From Symsagittifera roscoffensis (lineage: Eukaryota; Xenacoelomorpha; Acoela; Convolutidae): a DNA stretch of 64,000 nucleotides. This document shows, in pieces, positions 42,221-54,615 of this stretch. The notes beneath the pieces are model-generated. The model searched no databases. It worked only from the letters and a program-made list of their open reading frames with translations, and was not told where the DNA came from. The translations under genes and the position numbers were made by a program. Each line of letters starts with the position of its first letter. The first letter of the stretch is position 1. The stretch spans positions 74,225,345 to 74,289,344 of the forward strand of contig NC_087065.1 of assembly GCF_963678635.1 (NCBI RefSeq), written 5' to 3'.

Positions 42221-43733
42221 AAGTAAACTTGGTGAATGACAAGGAGACGGGTCTGATCCAGACAGTGAACTTAATAGACCTTTATGAGAAGCAGTAACGC
42301 AAACAAAGCAGAAACAAGAAACCCAATTAGAAGAAAGTGATCGTCCAAATATTGAATCACTATCTGTTCCAGCAGTTAGTCTTATTTTCATTCGACTTGA
42401 GGACATGCAAAATGTGAAACAATTATTCGTTTACCGCCTAATGTGAAGCAATTATTCGTTTACCGCCTAATTTGTTCAGATACTCAAAAAGGGTGGCGTC
42501 CCTAATGCTTGAAGGACCGAATGCTTGAAATTTATTTCAGCTTACTTTCAGCCAATCAGAATTGAGTATTCAAAATCTCAAATAAATCGTGAAAATCTCA
42601 AAGTAAGAAAATAAATTGAGGCCATTAATGTTTATACTGACCGATTAGATAATTAGCAGATGAGTTTTCAAGACTGAAAAATTCTTATGAACTTGAACTC
42701 ATAAATCTTGATGTTTATCTGAACAGTATTGCGGTTGTAATCCGCAATTTGTAATATTTTGATTATTTTTCCATTGATTTAAATTATTTTCGGTTAATAC
42801 AGTGCTGATTTAAATTAACCGGACAAAACGCGTTAAACTTGAAATTTAAACGCATTTTTCTCAAATTGGGTTGAGTTTAGGTGAAAACTTATGAAGACAA
42901 AACTTGCTTAGAGATTTAGCAGAATTAATATGGTGTAATTTGTTTCGCGAAATTCAGGTCCGAAATTTTACCTCAAAAATGGGTCATTTTGGCTTTTCTT
43001 AGTTAATAGAAAATTACTCCAAAAATACCCAGTCGATCACAGACATAATTATATCAAAGTGAGCCCCTTACGTAGCTCAACAAACTTTAAGAAGGGTATT
43101 TTCTTCAAAAAAAAATTGCATATTGTTTAAAATTGTTGTTAAATAAAAAGTTGGTATTTTATATAGTAAAAATGACCTTTTTTTCTATCAAACAAAAATA
43201 AATTAACTTATACAATATTTTGGAGATTATACCCTTCTTAAAGTTTGTTGGGCTACGTAAGGGGCTCACTTTGATATAATTATGTCTGTGACCGACTGGG
43301 TATTTTTGGAGTAATTTTCCATTAACTAAGAAAAGCCAAAATGACCCATTTTTGGGGTAAAATTTTGGACCCGAATTTCGCAAAACAAATTACACCATAT
43401 TAATTCTGCTAAAATTCTAAGCAAGTTTTGTCTTCATAAGTTTTCACCTAAACACAACCCAATTTGAGAAAAATGCGTTTTAAATTTCAAGTTTAACGCG
43501 TTTTTTCGGGTTAATTTAAATCAGCACTGTATTGATTTCGATTTTGCGAGAAAGGCATTTAGCCAATAGGAACGCTTAGCAATTTTGATTGGTTGAAACT
43601 TTTCAAGCATTCGGTCCTTCAAGCATGAGAACCCTCCCCCTCAAAAAGCCTTCACTTTGTTTGTTTGCTCGTTTTTAAGTCCATTGTCTAGTCTAGATCA
43701 GACACGCCTCCTTGTCATTCACCAAGTATACTA
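42221..43733. mobile_element. Three-tier foldback element, 1.5 kb
   Basis: Outer inverted repeat: 42221-42263 with 43688-43733 (ACTTGGTGAATGACAAGG). Middle: 42505-42529 with 43602-43626 (ATGCTTGAAGGACCGAATGC). Inner: 42796-43099 with 43228-43533, about 305 bp each and highly similar, around a 128-bp spacer. No transposase frame. It lies in the intron before the last protease exon. CCAATCAGA/TTGATTGG phrases recall the neighbouring MITE. Confidence 0.8.
42412..42469. repeat. 29-bp tandem duplication
   Basis: ATGTGAAACAATTATTCG... repeated once with one substitution, inside the foldback element. Confidence 0.9.
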
Positions 43734-43829
43734 ATAAAAAACGTCAACGCAACCTTATTTTTATTTTGGTAACAAAATTGAAAAAATTTGAAAAAGATGG
43801 AAGTTGGATTCAATTTTAGTTTTCCTCAG

Positions 43830-44010
43830 TTTTGATGGACGTGTTCTTTCAAGAATCAGATTACACCTCTTCACACGAGTTATACCAAGTAGATCAACCC
43901 TGTCGAGCGGATTTGATCTGTACCACCCCTATTTTGTCTGGGGGGAGTATGTGTGCCTATGATAATGGGGGGCCACTTTTCATGGCGCACTGTGGAACGT
44001 CCAAACCCAG
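43830..44010 (+). CDS. Serine protease-like gene, catalytic-Ser exon with Ser to Asn change
   Basis: Acceptor TTTCCTCAG at 43829 (or TTTCAAG at 43853) and donor CCCAG|GTGATT at 44010. The frame holds ICTTPILSGGS, then MCAYDNGGPLF, the counterpart of the GDSGGP motif. The nucleophile Ser is replaced by Asn (AAT, one transition from AGT) and the preceding Gly by Tyr. A further exon should follow; none was recognised. Family assignment is firm. Whether it is a regulated non-catalytic homologue, common in arthropods, or a pseudogene is open, but the missing donor of the previous exon favours the latter. Confidence 0.72.
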
Positions 44011-44910
44011 GTGATTAAATATTCAAGTTTAGAACCCCCCTCCTCGCTCTCATTGAGAAGATCCTATTTTTGTCATGTTCGACTCAGCAACTGGCAAAAA
44101 CTGCAGTTTTTGGGCGTTTTGGAAAACCCCTTAAGTAAAGAGTGGCACAAGTATGGTGGGACCCAAGAAAAAACAAATATGAAAGATAGATCCCGCATTT
44201 TTTGTGAAGAGTTCAAAAATACAAGTAAACAAATGCGAACCATGTTTTCAAAGACTTTAAGGCCTAAAAATTTTTCTTCAGGGACCCATCTTAATTTTGG
44301 GACCCGCCAACTACCATACTTGTACCTAAAGAGTTTAATTGCGCCGAAGGCTCCTTTACAAAGTTTTGCTGTTGGCCGCATAAAAAATAAATCACAAAAA
44401 AGTACCAAAATGGCCATGAGCAGGTCGTGATATCCTCAAACGGCCATAGATCATTTGTTTAATCTTTTCTTGTTCTAATCTTTCTCGATGCAAATGATAA
44501 AAATCATTCTTTCTTCTTTATCTGATCTTCTTTCTCGATATTTTTCCATTATCGAATCTTCTTCCCTTCAATTTATCTAATCTTCGAGTCTTTTCAGTTA
44601 TACTCCATGCAATGGCCAGATGGGTGGGGGGGGGGGGGCACCGCTCTTTTGACTTGATTTGAAAATAATTCTAGGATTCCAATTGCTGCGGTAATTTATA
44701 GCGAATTATTGACGACGTCGTGCCAGATACCGACGTCAGTTGCTTTATTTAGAGCGTGTCTGAGAAAAAAACTTGACGCAAAGCTATAAAAAGGGAATTT
44801 ATTTTTTTTAGATATGCAAAATAAGACATGCACGTAAGGTGGTGCGTGAAATCAAAAATAAGGCTTCATAAATGAATAAGCTTGCGGTTGGTGTCTTGTG
44901 TCTCTATCAA
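44011..44910. other. DNA after the protease exon, no gene recognised
   Basis: Open frames on both strands at 44011-44430 do not resemble known proteins. CACAAGTATGG near 44146 and CCATACTTGT near 44316 form a weak inverted repeat. A run of 13 G lies at 44626-44638. Confidence 0.4.
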
Positions 44911-45459
44911 GAGTAACAATTTGAGACGCCAAGGTGGAAATAGCCCGGGTTGACCTCGATAAACCGAAAATGCTTGTCTAACAATTCCCTACACCGAAAA
45001 TGCTTATCATACAATTCCATATATCAAATGTATGGAAAAATGCTAATCATACAATTTTCTTACAATTTCAAAAAATCATTGAAAAAAATATTCGAACTAG
45101 TTTCTGACCTAGGGTAGAGCACTCAGGGTTATAGCACTTGTCTTCTTGAGAAGGTTGGGGTGTGTGTGCCTCTGTGACGCACTTATCTGATACCTGTTTT
45201 TTCTGAGGGGGGGGCAGGGGTTACTTTACTTATATAGCTTTTCTTTAAACATTCGCTGCAACCTTCATTTGGCCTTCATTTGCAATTATAAGAAAATTGT
45301 ATGAATAGCATTTTTCCATACACCTGATGTATGGAATTGTATGATAAACGTTTTCGGTGTAGGGAATTGTTGGACAAGCATTTTTTGGGTTTATGGAGGT
45401 CAACCCGATTTCCATCTAGTCTAATCCCCGCCCACATTGGCTTCTCAAATTGTTACTCT
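44911..45459. mobile_element. Foldback element, about 550 bp
   Basis: 44911-45069 pairs with 45282-45459: GAGTAACAATTTGAG/CTCAAATTGTTACTC at the outside, GGTTGACCTCGATAAACC and TGCTTATCATACAATTCCATA further in. Central 212 bp is unrelated. Within each arm a short motif (ATGCTTGTCTAACAATTCC, ATGCTTATCATACAATTCC) is itself repeated. No coding capacity. Confidence 0.75.
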
Positions 45460-48400
45460 GGAAGCAAGTTTGTTCTGAATTGTCGGTCGTATATTTTCTA
45501 TTTTTGCGGTTTTTTGAGTTTGTTCAGGGCTCTGGATGCAAAAGGGTATTGCAAACGGCTACTAGACTTTTTACCCGCTGGTAAATTTGTTCGCAAGATC
45601 TCCAGTTTTAGCTCTCCATTCCCAACTTGCCAAGTTGCACGTCAGCACGAATATGCCGATTGGCTTTTTTAACAGTTTGACTAGAGCTACTGGTTGGGTA
45701 GTCGGTAGTTGTGTTTCTTTTAAGGCCGACTTTCTTATTAAATTTTTTTTGGTGTGATCCAGCAATCTTAACGTTGCTTACCATTTTCATTTTTGATGTA
45801 ATTAGGTTGTTTATAAGCTTTCCAAATTTAAAAAAATTATCTGCAATTTTTTTTATGGCAATTCAAGCTCTTTTTTGGTGCCAATTGTTTGCAACTTTTG
45901 CTTTCATTTTTTCATCAATTTTTTTTCAGTATGATTTCATATTAGAGAAAGTAACAGAAAGCGCCTTTTTTATCCCCAATTGTTCCTGTAAGATACGCAG
46001 TTTGGTCGGTAGCAAAATTTTAAGCAATTTTTTACCAAGTTTTTTTATCATTTCCATTTACTAGCTATGAGAAAAAAGAATGATTTTATCATTTCCATTT
46101 ACTAGCTATGAGAAAAAAGAATGGAGTTTGTGTAACCCGAATCCTTTTTATGCGTTGGGTGATTGTTTTTTAAAATAATTTAGCCTTATGATTTTCGTTA
46201 CTTTTTTAGCCTGCAACAATTTATACAAATTTTTTGAATTTTTGTTTGACACAGTATCTTAGCTCAGCTGCACCTCTGTGTTTAATATTTTCATTCAAAC
46301 GTCTTATATCTAATCTTCTTCCTGTTGATTTATTCTTCCTATTTGAAATTTTTCTTTTCAAAAATTTTGCTTTTAATTTATCTGATTTTTTATTTCTACC
46401 TCTTATTCTTTCTAAATCTTATCTTTTTCCGGTTAACTTAACTAGTTTTTTTCCGGATTTTTTTTTCTTCATATAATTTTCTTCCTCTTAATTTATCTAT
46501 TTTTATTTCAAAATTTTTCCATTATTAAACTAAGGTCAGCTTAAAGTATCATAAAGAAATTTCTTTCTTTTTTCTTAATTTAAGTCGCAATTTTTGGTGC
46601 CATTTTTGGGGCAACTTTACAGCTTTTTGATAGCATGTGCTTTGACATTCGAATAGTAATAAATTCACACAATTGATGCATTATTGGATTTTATGTCCAT
46701 CAAAAGAACCGAAAAAAGATATTTGTTTTAAACATGACAATTATGAAACTCGTTTTCAGAATTTTTCTAACTCAATATATCTAGCAATTTTTGAAATTCA
46801 TAAATTATGCTTAATGGGGTTTTATGCTTTCGACTTTGTTACATGCAAAGTTAGTGTGGACACCTTCAGTTTGTTTTATGTCAAATTATTATTTGCAAAA
46901 TTTTATCTATTTATATGTGGTTCCACTTTAACTGAATAGTTTAGGCCCTATATTAGCCTATATAGCTGCCTTACTCCAGTGTTTGTCGATGATTAAGCGA
47001 ATTCCGGAATATACAAAAAATTGAGAACTGTGACTCCATAATTTATCACATTTGTCTGACTTTAAAAAAAAATCTTTTTTTTTCTGTAATATCAAATAAA
47101 TTTGATAAGTCATAATGTCATAGTTCTCAAATTTTGTCACACGATAGGAGCAGTCTTGTTTCTCTCACTTTGAATTGAATTATAGATATAAGAGTCTTCC
47201 AAACAACATCGAGTGTTAAATATATTTAATCATGGAATTACTTTCGGAGTTTATTTTTGAACGCATATCAAAAATCATAGTATATCAACATTTTTAATAC
47301 GCAGAAATAAATTCAATTTGTACAGCCATTTGAGTCGTGATTCGAACGACACTAGAAAGTGTCAGAAAATTTCAGAAAAACTTGTTTGAATTTTTTGATT
47401 TTTGGTCTAATTTAGAGCGAATAGGATGAGCGAGCAGACTTAAAATAGCTTATTTATGCTTAATTTAAGCCGTGGAAACCTTGTTTTTTTTTTAATAAAG
47501 TTAGTTTTTGGAACTAGTTTGCGTCAATTTAAGAATCGAAAACTTTCTAAAAATTTTTTCAAAATCCAAAAAATTTCTACCAAAAATTTTCAAAAAAATT
47601 GTTTTCCAGGTCGGCTATTTTTTTTGGCTGTCGAATATGCCTAAAATCTGTATTTTCTAACACTATGATGGGAACATTCTGTGCTACTTGCACAGTAACC
47701 TGCTATCTTTGCTTCAGGTGTGTCTATGGCGTGGCTAGCTTTGCCAAGTCGAGCAGTTTGACTAAACTAGTGAAGTGTACACATGGCTCTTTTTTCTCAA
47801 GTGTGCCCTTCCATCTGAAATGGATCAAAGCTGTGATCACATCAAGCACAGCATCAACAGCATCACCCTCGAAATTAAAGAAACAGAAAATAAACTGAAT
47901 TGAAGTGAGATTGATAATGTTCTCGCGAACTCGTCTTCTCGATTTCCACAGTTATGTGTTCGGTTGAAAATTATACTCCAAAAATAGCAATCATTAACAG
48001 AACAAACTAATCATTTACAATATCTCCTTTTATAATTATCGCTTTGTTTCATATAATGTAATTATTCTCGTCGTTATTTTTAATACAGTGAACCGATGTT
48101 GACCTTTCTACATTTTTTTATTGATCGCAAACATCCTTCTCAAATTAATAATTTCAGGGCCCATTTTTTCAAAATCAGCTCAAAATATGATTTTGTAAAA
48201 GAGTAAAACAGGATTTTTAGGGTTTTTTGAGAGTACAAAATATGTTGAAATTGCTTTTTGTTCGAACAAAGGGATCCACTTAACAATCCCCTTATGACAT
48301 CTACTATAAAGAGTTTCCAATCATATAAAAAAACAGTGAACTAGCACTAGAGCGTTTTGTTCATAATTTAAATTTTGCTGCACTCTGATTGTTCGAAAAT

Positions 48401-48840
48401 TCGACTGCATTAATTTACGTCACAATCCCCCTTTCTTGAACAAAAGAAAGCGGGATATAATTTGGATTGAGATTGTTTTTTTTCTCCAATAGTACCAAAA
48501 GCAAGATCAAAAGATAACCTCAGTAGCGCTATTGGAGCTGAGCTGCATTAAAAATTCGAGAGAAAACGAAAACGAAAAACAAGTAGCTTCTCGATGTACA
48601 AACTTTTTTTCAAAAAACCTGTCTTTTCTCGGGTAAAATCGTTGGTTTTAAAGTCGAACTGTTTAGCGAGTTTTATATTTTACACTGGACCGTGAGCGAG
48701 TTTTAAGTTTTAAGCTGGAGAGTCAGGTGTGGGACAACGGATAAGGAATTTTCAGGTAGATTGTCAAAAGTCGAAAATGAAACAAAAGGTTTAAAACAGA
48801 GAGGAGAAAATTTATTGGACAGAAAGAACTCGTAATGAGG
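45460..48840. other. AT-rich intergenic DNA
   Basis: No gene recognised on either strand. A 41-bp unit (TTTCCATTTACTAGCTATGA...) is tandemly doubled at about 46044-46125. 47650-47890 is GC-richer with open frames, but none could be assigned. Confidence 0.5.
46044..46125. repeat. 41-bp tandem duplication
   Basis: TTTTATCATTTCCATTTACT and following bases occur twice in direct succession. Confidence 0.85.
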
Positions 48841-51800
48841 AAATTGACAGAAAAAGAATAATAGATATTCGTTTGAGATTTGGACATGTCAGTGCATTAA
48901 ACATGAAATGGAAAAGTTCCTTGATGAATACGGAATGATGGAGAGTATGCGATTTAAAAACACTGATGAGGTAGTTGGGAGTGTAATTTCAAATTATACA
49001 GCCTGTAAAGAAAGTGAAGACTCGGCGGTGATTGATCACGCTGAATCGATCGACTCTAAAACGAAAAGTATTTTGATTACTCGTGATAGATGAGTTCTCA
49101 CGATTTTCAGTTATGACCGAAGTCGAATCAAAGAAACCAGTCATAATCAGGCAGAACATTGTAATAGGTTGATTCATGGGCTCTGGTACACCAAGCAATG
49201 TAATACACGATTTAGGTGGCTAATTCAATACTGACCTATTTTTGCTACTAATGTCAACCTTTGGGTGCCTAGTAAGGATAACGGCAGTAAACGCACCTGT
49301 CACTATTGGGTTTGTCAAAGGACATAATGTGATCAAAAAGGGCATCTTAAGGATCCTTTGCGAAGAAAATTTTTTGGGACTTCTCGTAAGAAGTAACCTT
49401 AGCCCATGCCTTTTTTTGCAAAAATTTCAACGTTGGATGTAAATGGAACTTCCCGTTGCCAGAGATTTTATTGATCAAATCCAAAAAACGAAAATTTGAT
49501 TGAGGAAAGGCCGCCGGATTTGACGATGCAGATATACGAGTCCTGAAAGGACACCTATTAGGAGCAGAGAAAGCCCGAAAAAACTTTGTAAAATCAAAAG
49601 TGACACAAAATTGAGTGATAAAAAGAGAAAGAAACGTTCGTCATGATTACCTAGTTAGAGATTTAGAAGAAGTACAAACTAAAATTTTAAGTGAAAAATT
49701 ATTGGTTGAGCCCGGTTAAGATCCTTGCGATGGATAGAGGGATTTCCAGATGTTATCATGGGAAACATTTAATTCATGTTCATTGTTCACAAGTAAAACC
49801 AGCCAAAGATTGGGATATCGATAGGGTTAAAATTGTGAAACATGGAGAAGTCGTTTTGAACAAAATAGAGTGATGAGGGATCAAAAGATCAGAAAGTTCA
49901 ACGAGGTAACCAAATTGTCTGGCGAAGAGGAATTTAGAAGAGAAGCAAGGTTGTTATGTGAAAAACTCATAAGGTTGTTTTGAGAAGAGTATGTCAACTT
50001 TAAGAAAAAAGGAATTGCATTATGTCGGCTCAACAGACAATGACTAGTTGGAATGGTGATGGAGAAAAAAATGCAACCGAAACAAAAAGATTGATGTTTG
50101 AAACAAATTACAAACAAACAAAATTCAGGGCCTAATTTATTAGCGAATTAAGACAAAGTATTACAAAATGAGATGAATCAAGGCAAGAAAATGAGCGATC
50201 AAGTGGTATTTGAGATTTATCCAGTATGTGAGAGTATGAAGAGAAATACAGTTGGAATAAAATTGTATGAAAATAAAATTGAAAAAAGTACTGTAAATGC
50301 GACTCGATATCAAAATTTGTTTCTTATACATTGTCGGAAACTGTTGAATAGTGAGATTAGTTGAATTTGTAGTGAGTTAACTAGTGAGGTAAAGGTGAGT
50401 GAGAATGAGATTGGAGACAAATTAAAGAGAGGATACGAGACTGAAACAATGAGAGGGCAAGGAATACAGAGTGAAACAGAAAGAAGAGCTAACGAAACGG
50501 AGAGATGGAGAGAAAAAGGTACTTGTTTACAGTGACAACCCGCCGATAATTGAAGATTTTGCTAAAACATTCAAAGCCATGATCCAGACGATGGGGTTCA
50601 GTTTGATTGCGAAAAGCAAAATGATCAAGGGTATGAACTAAGACCTGCGATGAAGGATGTGGCGAAGCAAATATCAATCGAGTAAGAACAGACGAAGATT
50701 TAGAGAGATGAAAATTTGTGATTCGGTTGAACGGGGCCATGGAGGCCATCAGAGAAAAACAAAGGAGAAGTGAAGTGGATTACCAGGGAAGCTCGATCGA
50801 AGACACTCTGAGAGGAGCAACTAAACGAGAAAAGGAGCAAAACGACAGACAGGATAAAACCCGAAGAGGAGAAAACCCGAAGTAGAAAACTGGCTGGAGG
50901 GGGACGCGGTTTGAACACTAAGGATTGTCGCAGCAAGGAACCTTAACTGAACCAAGACTGGTGTAATTTAAAGACAATTAAATGCGAATTGAGACAGAAA
51001 AAGAGGAAATGGGACAGCAAAAAGGTGAAAGTAGCTGGGATATGGAGAGTGAAGTGACGGGAACGACAGAAGGAGACGCAAGAGGAAGGCAACAAGTGAA
51101 TTTGATGTTTAATACTACGGAGCTGAGTAACAGCGTGACAAATGTTTCAAAGTAAGCCGGCAGCGAGAAGCCTCCAAAACAGATGAAGGCTGAAGAAAAC
51201 TGGCTCCGTAGCAAGTCATCATCTACCCAGCTGAGGATGACCAATTTTAAGGCACAATTGGAGGCAGCCCGGTTAACTAAATGGAACAATTACGTCGACT
51301 GGACATCAAACGAATCGCTTATACACGATCATGAGTTTGTAAGTGAAACTCCCGTGACTTGTACAAATATCGAGAGACCGAAACGCCCTTAAAAAATAAT
51401 GACTTGATTGCGAAATCCCATAGCTTCGTCACTGCCAAACTTTATCAATCATACAGAATTAGTAGGTTTACCGGATTGGATAAGAACCAAAGCATGCTTC
51501 TACAGTCGCCAAGAGAGGAACTTGAAGGCTGGAATCTGTTTAAAGATGTTGAACTGGTCAGCAGTTGCTTGGCAGGAGATCTGGGCAGGCGGATAATGAT
51601 AATGAGATGAATCGACACCTGGAAAGTGGCCACGGATGGGTCTAAAGGAGCGAAGTCAAGATGGGCGAGGCGCGGAGACCAAGAAGAACAGAGTCTTTTA
51701 CTAGAAAATTTTGCCTACATTTTTGAGCCTACATTTTTGCCTTATGTTTATCGAAGTCGAATAACTGGGAGCCCATAACGATTGACATGAAGTTGACTTT

Positions 51801-53149
51801 TCTGCATTCGAGAAGGATAAAGACATATGTATACGTAACATCACCGGTCGAAGCACATTTACGAAGACACAGTGTTAGAAGCTGCTCATAGCCGCTTATG
51901 GTTTGATTGATTCTGCGCACGAATGGTATCAAACGTTGTTAATTAGTTTCTATAAGCAACAGGTTTATGAATGTAAGAAGCAACATTGTTATTCTATCCG
52001 AATCTGGAAAACTGACAATGCATCAAACGTCTGATTGTACACATGAATGATGTAATCTTTGGTTTTACGACAGAGTTTGAGAATCGTGTGCTGCGAGCGT
52101 TAGTCGAGTCGAAATTGGACACCATCAACGTCAGAACTTCGAGTTTTTGGGATTAACCATAGAGAGATAGAATGAGTACTGTTTGATGCCACGACTATCT
52201 AGGGTTATGGAAACGAGATTGATGGTTGTCAAACTTCAGTGGCTGACGACATTAGTTCATCAATACCTATCGAAAAGACTGAACAATGTCCTGAGCCTAT
52301 TAAATACGAGACCGACACGAGGAGTGATTCCAGCTTTGAGCGATGTGGTGGGACTATACAAATTTCGGCTACTCCAGTCAAAACCTACTTGGATTTCCGT
52401 GCGGACGCAAGCTAAAAAAAATCTATCAACTATGTGCCAAGTTGGAATAATACGTGAAGATAAATTGGAGAAGTTGGCGACAAATCACTGGCACTCGATG
52501 CCGATCGGGAGGTTATATAACAATATCTTCGAAGACCCCACTCAAGTAAATCAACAACATAATGTTTATACCTAATCATAACCTAAGAAAACGCATCAGA
52601 ACAGAAAAAACCTGGTGACTCAGGCCTGCTCTTCAAATAAAGCTTTAAAAAAATTCAGACCGATGAAATATGGCTTTCGATACTTTTATGTTTTTTTTGC
52701 TAGGCCTGACAAAAGTTTACAATGCTTGACTCCCTCTCATATGTTTGAAACTATCGAAAAAACAATTTTAATTGAGCTCGCAAAATTACCTCTACCATGT
52801 TATATCAAAATTATGCAATTCTTAAGTTCGTTGCATCCCGTATTGAGTTTTAAAGTATACCTACAACAATAACGTGGAAATTTTCCTTTAAATACTTACA
52901 CAGGTAAATTTGTGTCTACAATTATAGAACTGTGGCATTCAGGAGGACTAGTATGTCAAAAAAGTTTCTCAAATCAGTAGAATGGTTAGAACAATTAGGA
53001 AGCTACCAAGTCTCAGTTTCTTGTTTTAAATCTAACTTCTTGAAAGATTTGAGATGATATAATTAAAGTAAAAGAGTAACAGAAACAGGACTGCAGGTAT
53101 CACGACAGAATCTTGAGTAATTTGACTGCCCGCGTCTGTTGTTCTCAAG
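48840..53149 (+). mobile_element. Dead Ty1/copia-like LTR retroelement
   Basis: Order integrase then reverse transcriptase, the copia arrangement. 48840-49093: a GAG-pre-integrase/zinc region (LRFGHVSALNM, then LDEYGMMES). 49081-49440: integrase core, VIDEFSRFSVMTEVESKKP with the first Asp, IHDLGG with the second, and TAVNAPVTIGFVKGHN where the catalytic Glu should be but Lys stands. 49441-51300: linker without clear motifs. 52028-52063: RT motif HMNDVIFG with the first catalytic Asp changed to Asn. 52190-52400: WLTTLVHQYLS and GVIPALSDVVG. Stops and shifts in every part. No LTRs were found. The half from 50743 on recurs inverted at 10830-13260. Confidence 0.72.
50743..53149 (+). repeat. Right arm of 2.4-kb inverted repeat
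   Basis: Reverse complement of 10830-13260. Left and right arms lie about 37 kb apart. At 53149 the match ends at the exact point where the copy A LTR stands in the left arm; the uninterrupted sequence here reads TTGAAAAAGCTTGAG on the minus strand. Confidence 0.92.
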
Positions 53150-54615
53150 CTTTTTCAATTGACTCGTCAATTTCAAATTTTTATGTTTTTGCGGAAATTT
53201 ATCACAAGTGAAATGTTTTTTTTTTTCAAAATCATTTTTCGAAATCTTTTTTTTTACAATCCCAATCAAATGAAATCTTCTAAGTTGTATAAAAAATTGT
53301 AATAACGGTTATGTAAAAATTTGACTGAAAGTCAGGTCAAAAAGTTGAAACAAAAAACGTCTTGTAGTTTGTTCGAAAATAAATTTCGAGTCATTTAAGA
53401 CGGCGATGCTCATTGGTTATGCATAATGTGAACAGACTTGCTTGTTAAAAAAACGCACGTTTTCCTGATTTCCATAACACATCAATTTTTATCACCCTAG
53501 TCATCCGTCAAATTCATTCTTACATCAGATTTCGCGCTCTGAAAGTTGAATGGTTTCTTGAGCAAATAGAATCAATTTGATAGAAACACTGCTCAAAGTG
53601 ATTAGAAATACTGCTTAGTACCGTTTTAGATTTGAGTTTGTTCATATTCTACGTTTAAATCAGATACTACCAAAACAATACCAATTAGATCAATTCTCAA
53701 TTTATTTTCACCACCAAATTTTCTAAAATTTCTCTAAATAATTAAAAATCAACATTTTTTCATAAAAAAGGTAAGCAACTGAACAACCAAATTCTTTTCA
53801 AACAACTAGTTTTCAACGTTACAAAAATGTATCAGAAAAACTTTGTCCCATAAGTTTAAACAAGTCTACATTTTTTTAATGGTTTTTGGTCAAATTTTGA
53901 TGTAATGTATTATTATTTCAGGTCCAATGCAGCATAAGATTCCATAGTTTCCATAGCTTCCTGTAGCAGTGGATATATCATTAAGGTTTTTTTTTCAAGT
54001 TTTGTCAGTCAGAGTTTTTCAATGATTTTTTGGTACGAAAAAGCAGGATTTATTTAAAAATATCCCCCTGTCAAAAAAGGCAGGGGGATAATTGAATAGA
54101 TTCAATGAAAGTCTCATAGGGGGAGTTTTTAAAGAAGATCTATCGAACTTGAATAAAATGTTGCTCTCGATAACCGTTGCTGTTGTTTTAAAGCGACGTC
54201 TTTGATTATGGAGAGATCGAATGATAGAAAACTGATTTCACCCAACTAGAAAAAAAGACTTCAAAATCTCGTAGAAGTTGTAAATAAATTCAAGTTAAGC
54301 AAATAAATCAGTCCGCTGAAATTACAATAACTGATAGCTAACTCAGTAGAAAAATGAGTTTGCAATTATTGTCAGATCTAGGACGCACTGGAAAAAACAT
54401 AGTACTTAACGAGACCGGGATACTCTTCATAACTCAAAAAGCATTAAGTAGTTTTGTTTTTTCCTTTTTGACCTTCTAAGGATTTATTTTCAATCAACCT
54501 TCCATCATACTTTTAAAGTTTTTCTTATGTATATAAGCATGCTTGTAAATCACTTTTTAATTTTTTTTTCCTTTTTGTAACGCTTTTTTAAAGTGTTTTT
54601 CATGGGGTCTCTTTT
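53150..54615. other. AT-rich DNA between copia and LINE remains
   Basis: No gene seen. A perfect 10-bp hairpin, TATCCCCCTG/CAGGGGGATA with a 10-nt loop, at 54061-54090. Confidence 0.5.

Noticed and set aside
44011-44430. Open frames on both strands after the protease exon
   Set aside because: Neither resembles a known protein; the plus frame would read through a good splice donor region, and both are probably chance.
47599-47898. 99-codon Cys-containing frame
   Set aside because: Looks like a possible Cys-rich domain at first (CATCTVTCYLC), but spacing fits no family and several TTTCAG sites interrupt it.
50700-50936. Minus-strand frame with hydrophobic SFSCSS stretch
   Set aside because: Antisense of the decayed copia-like region; the same frame appears in the left arm only because the DNA is duplicated.
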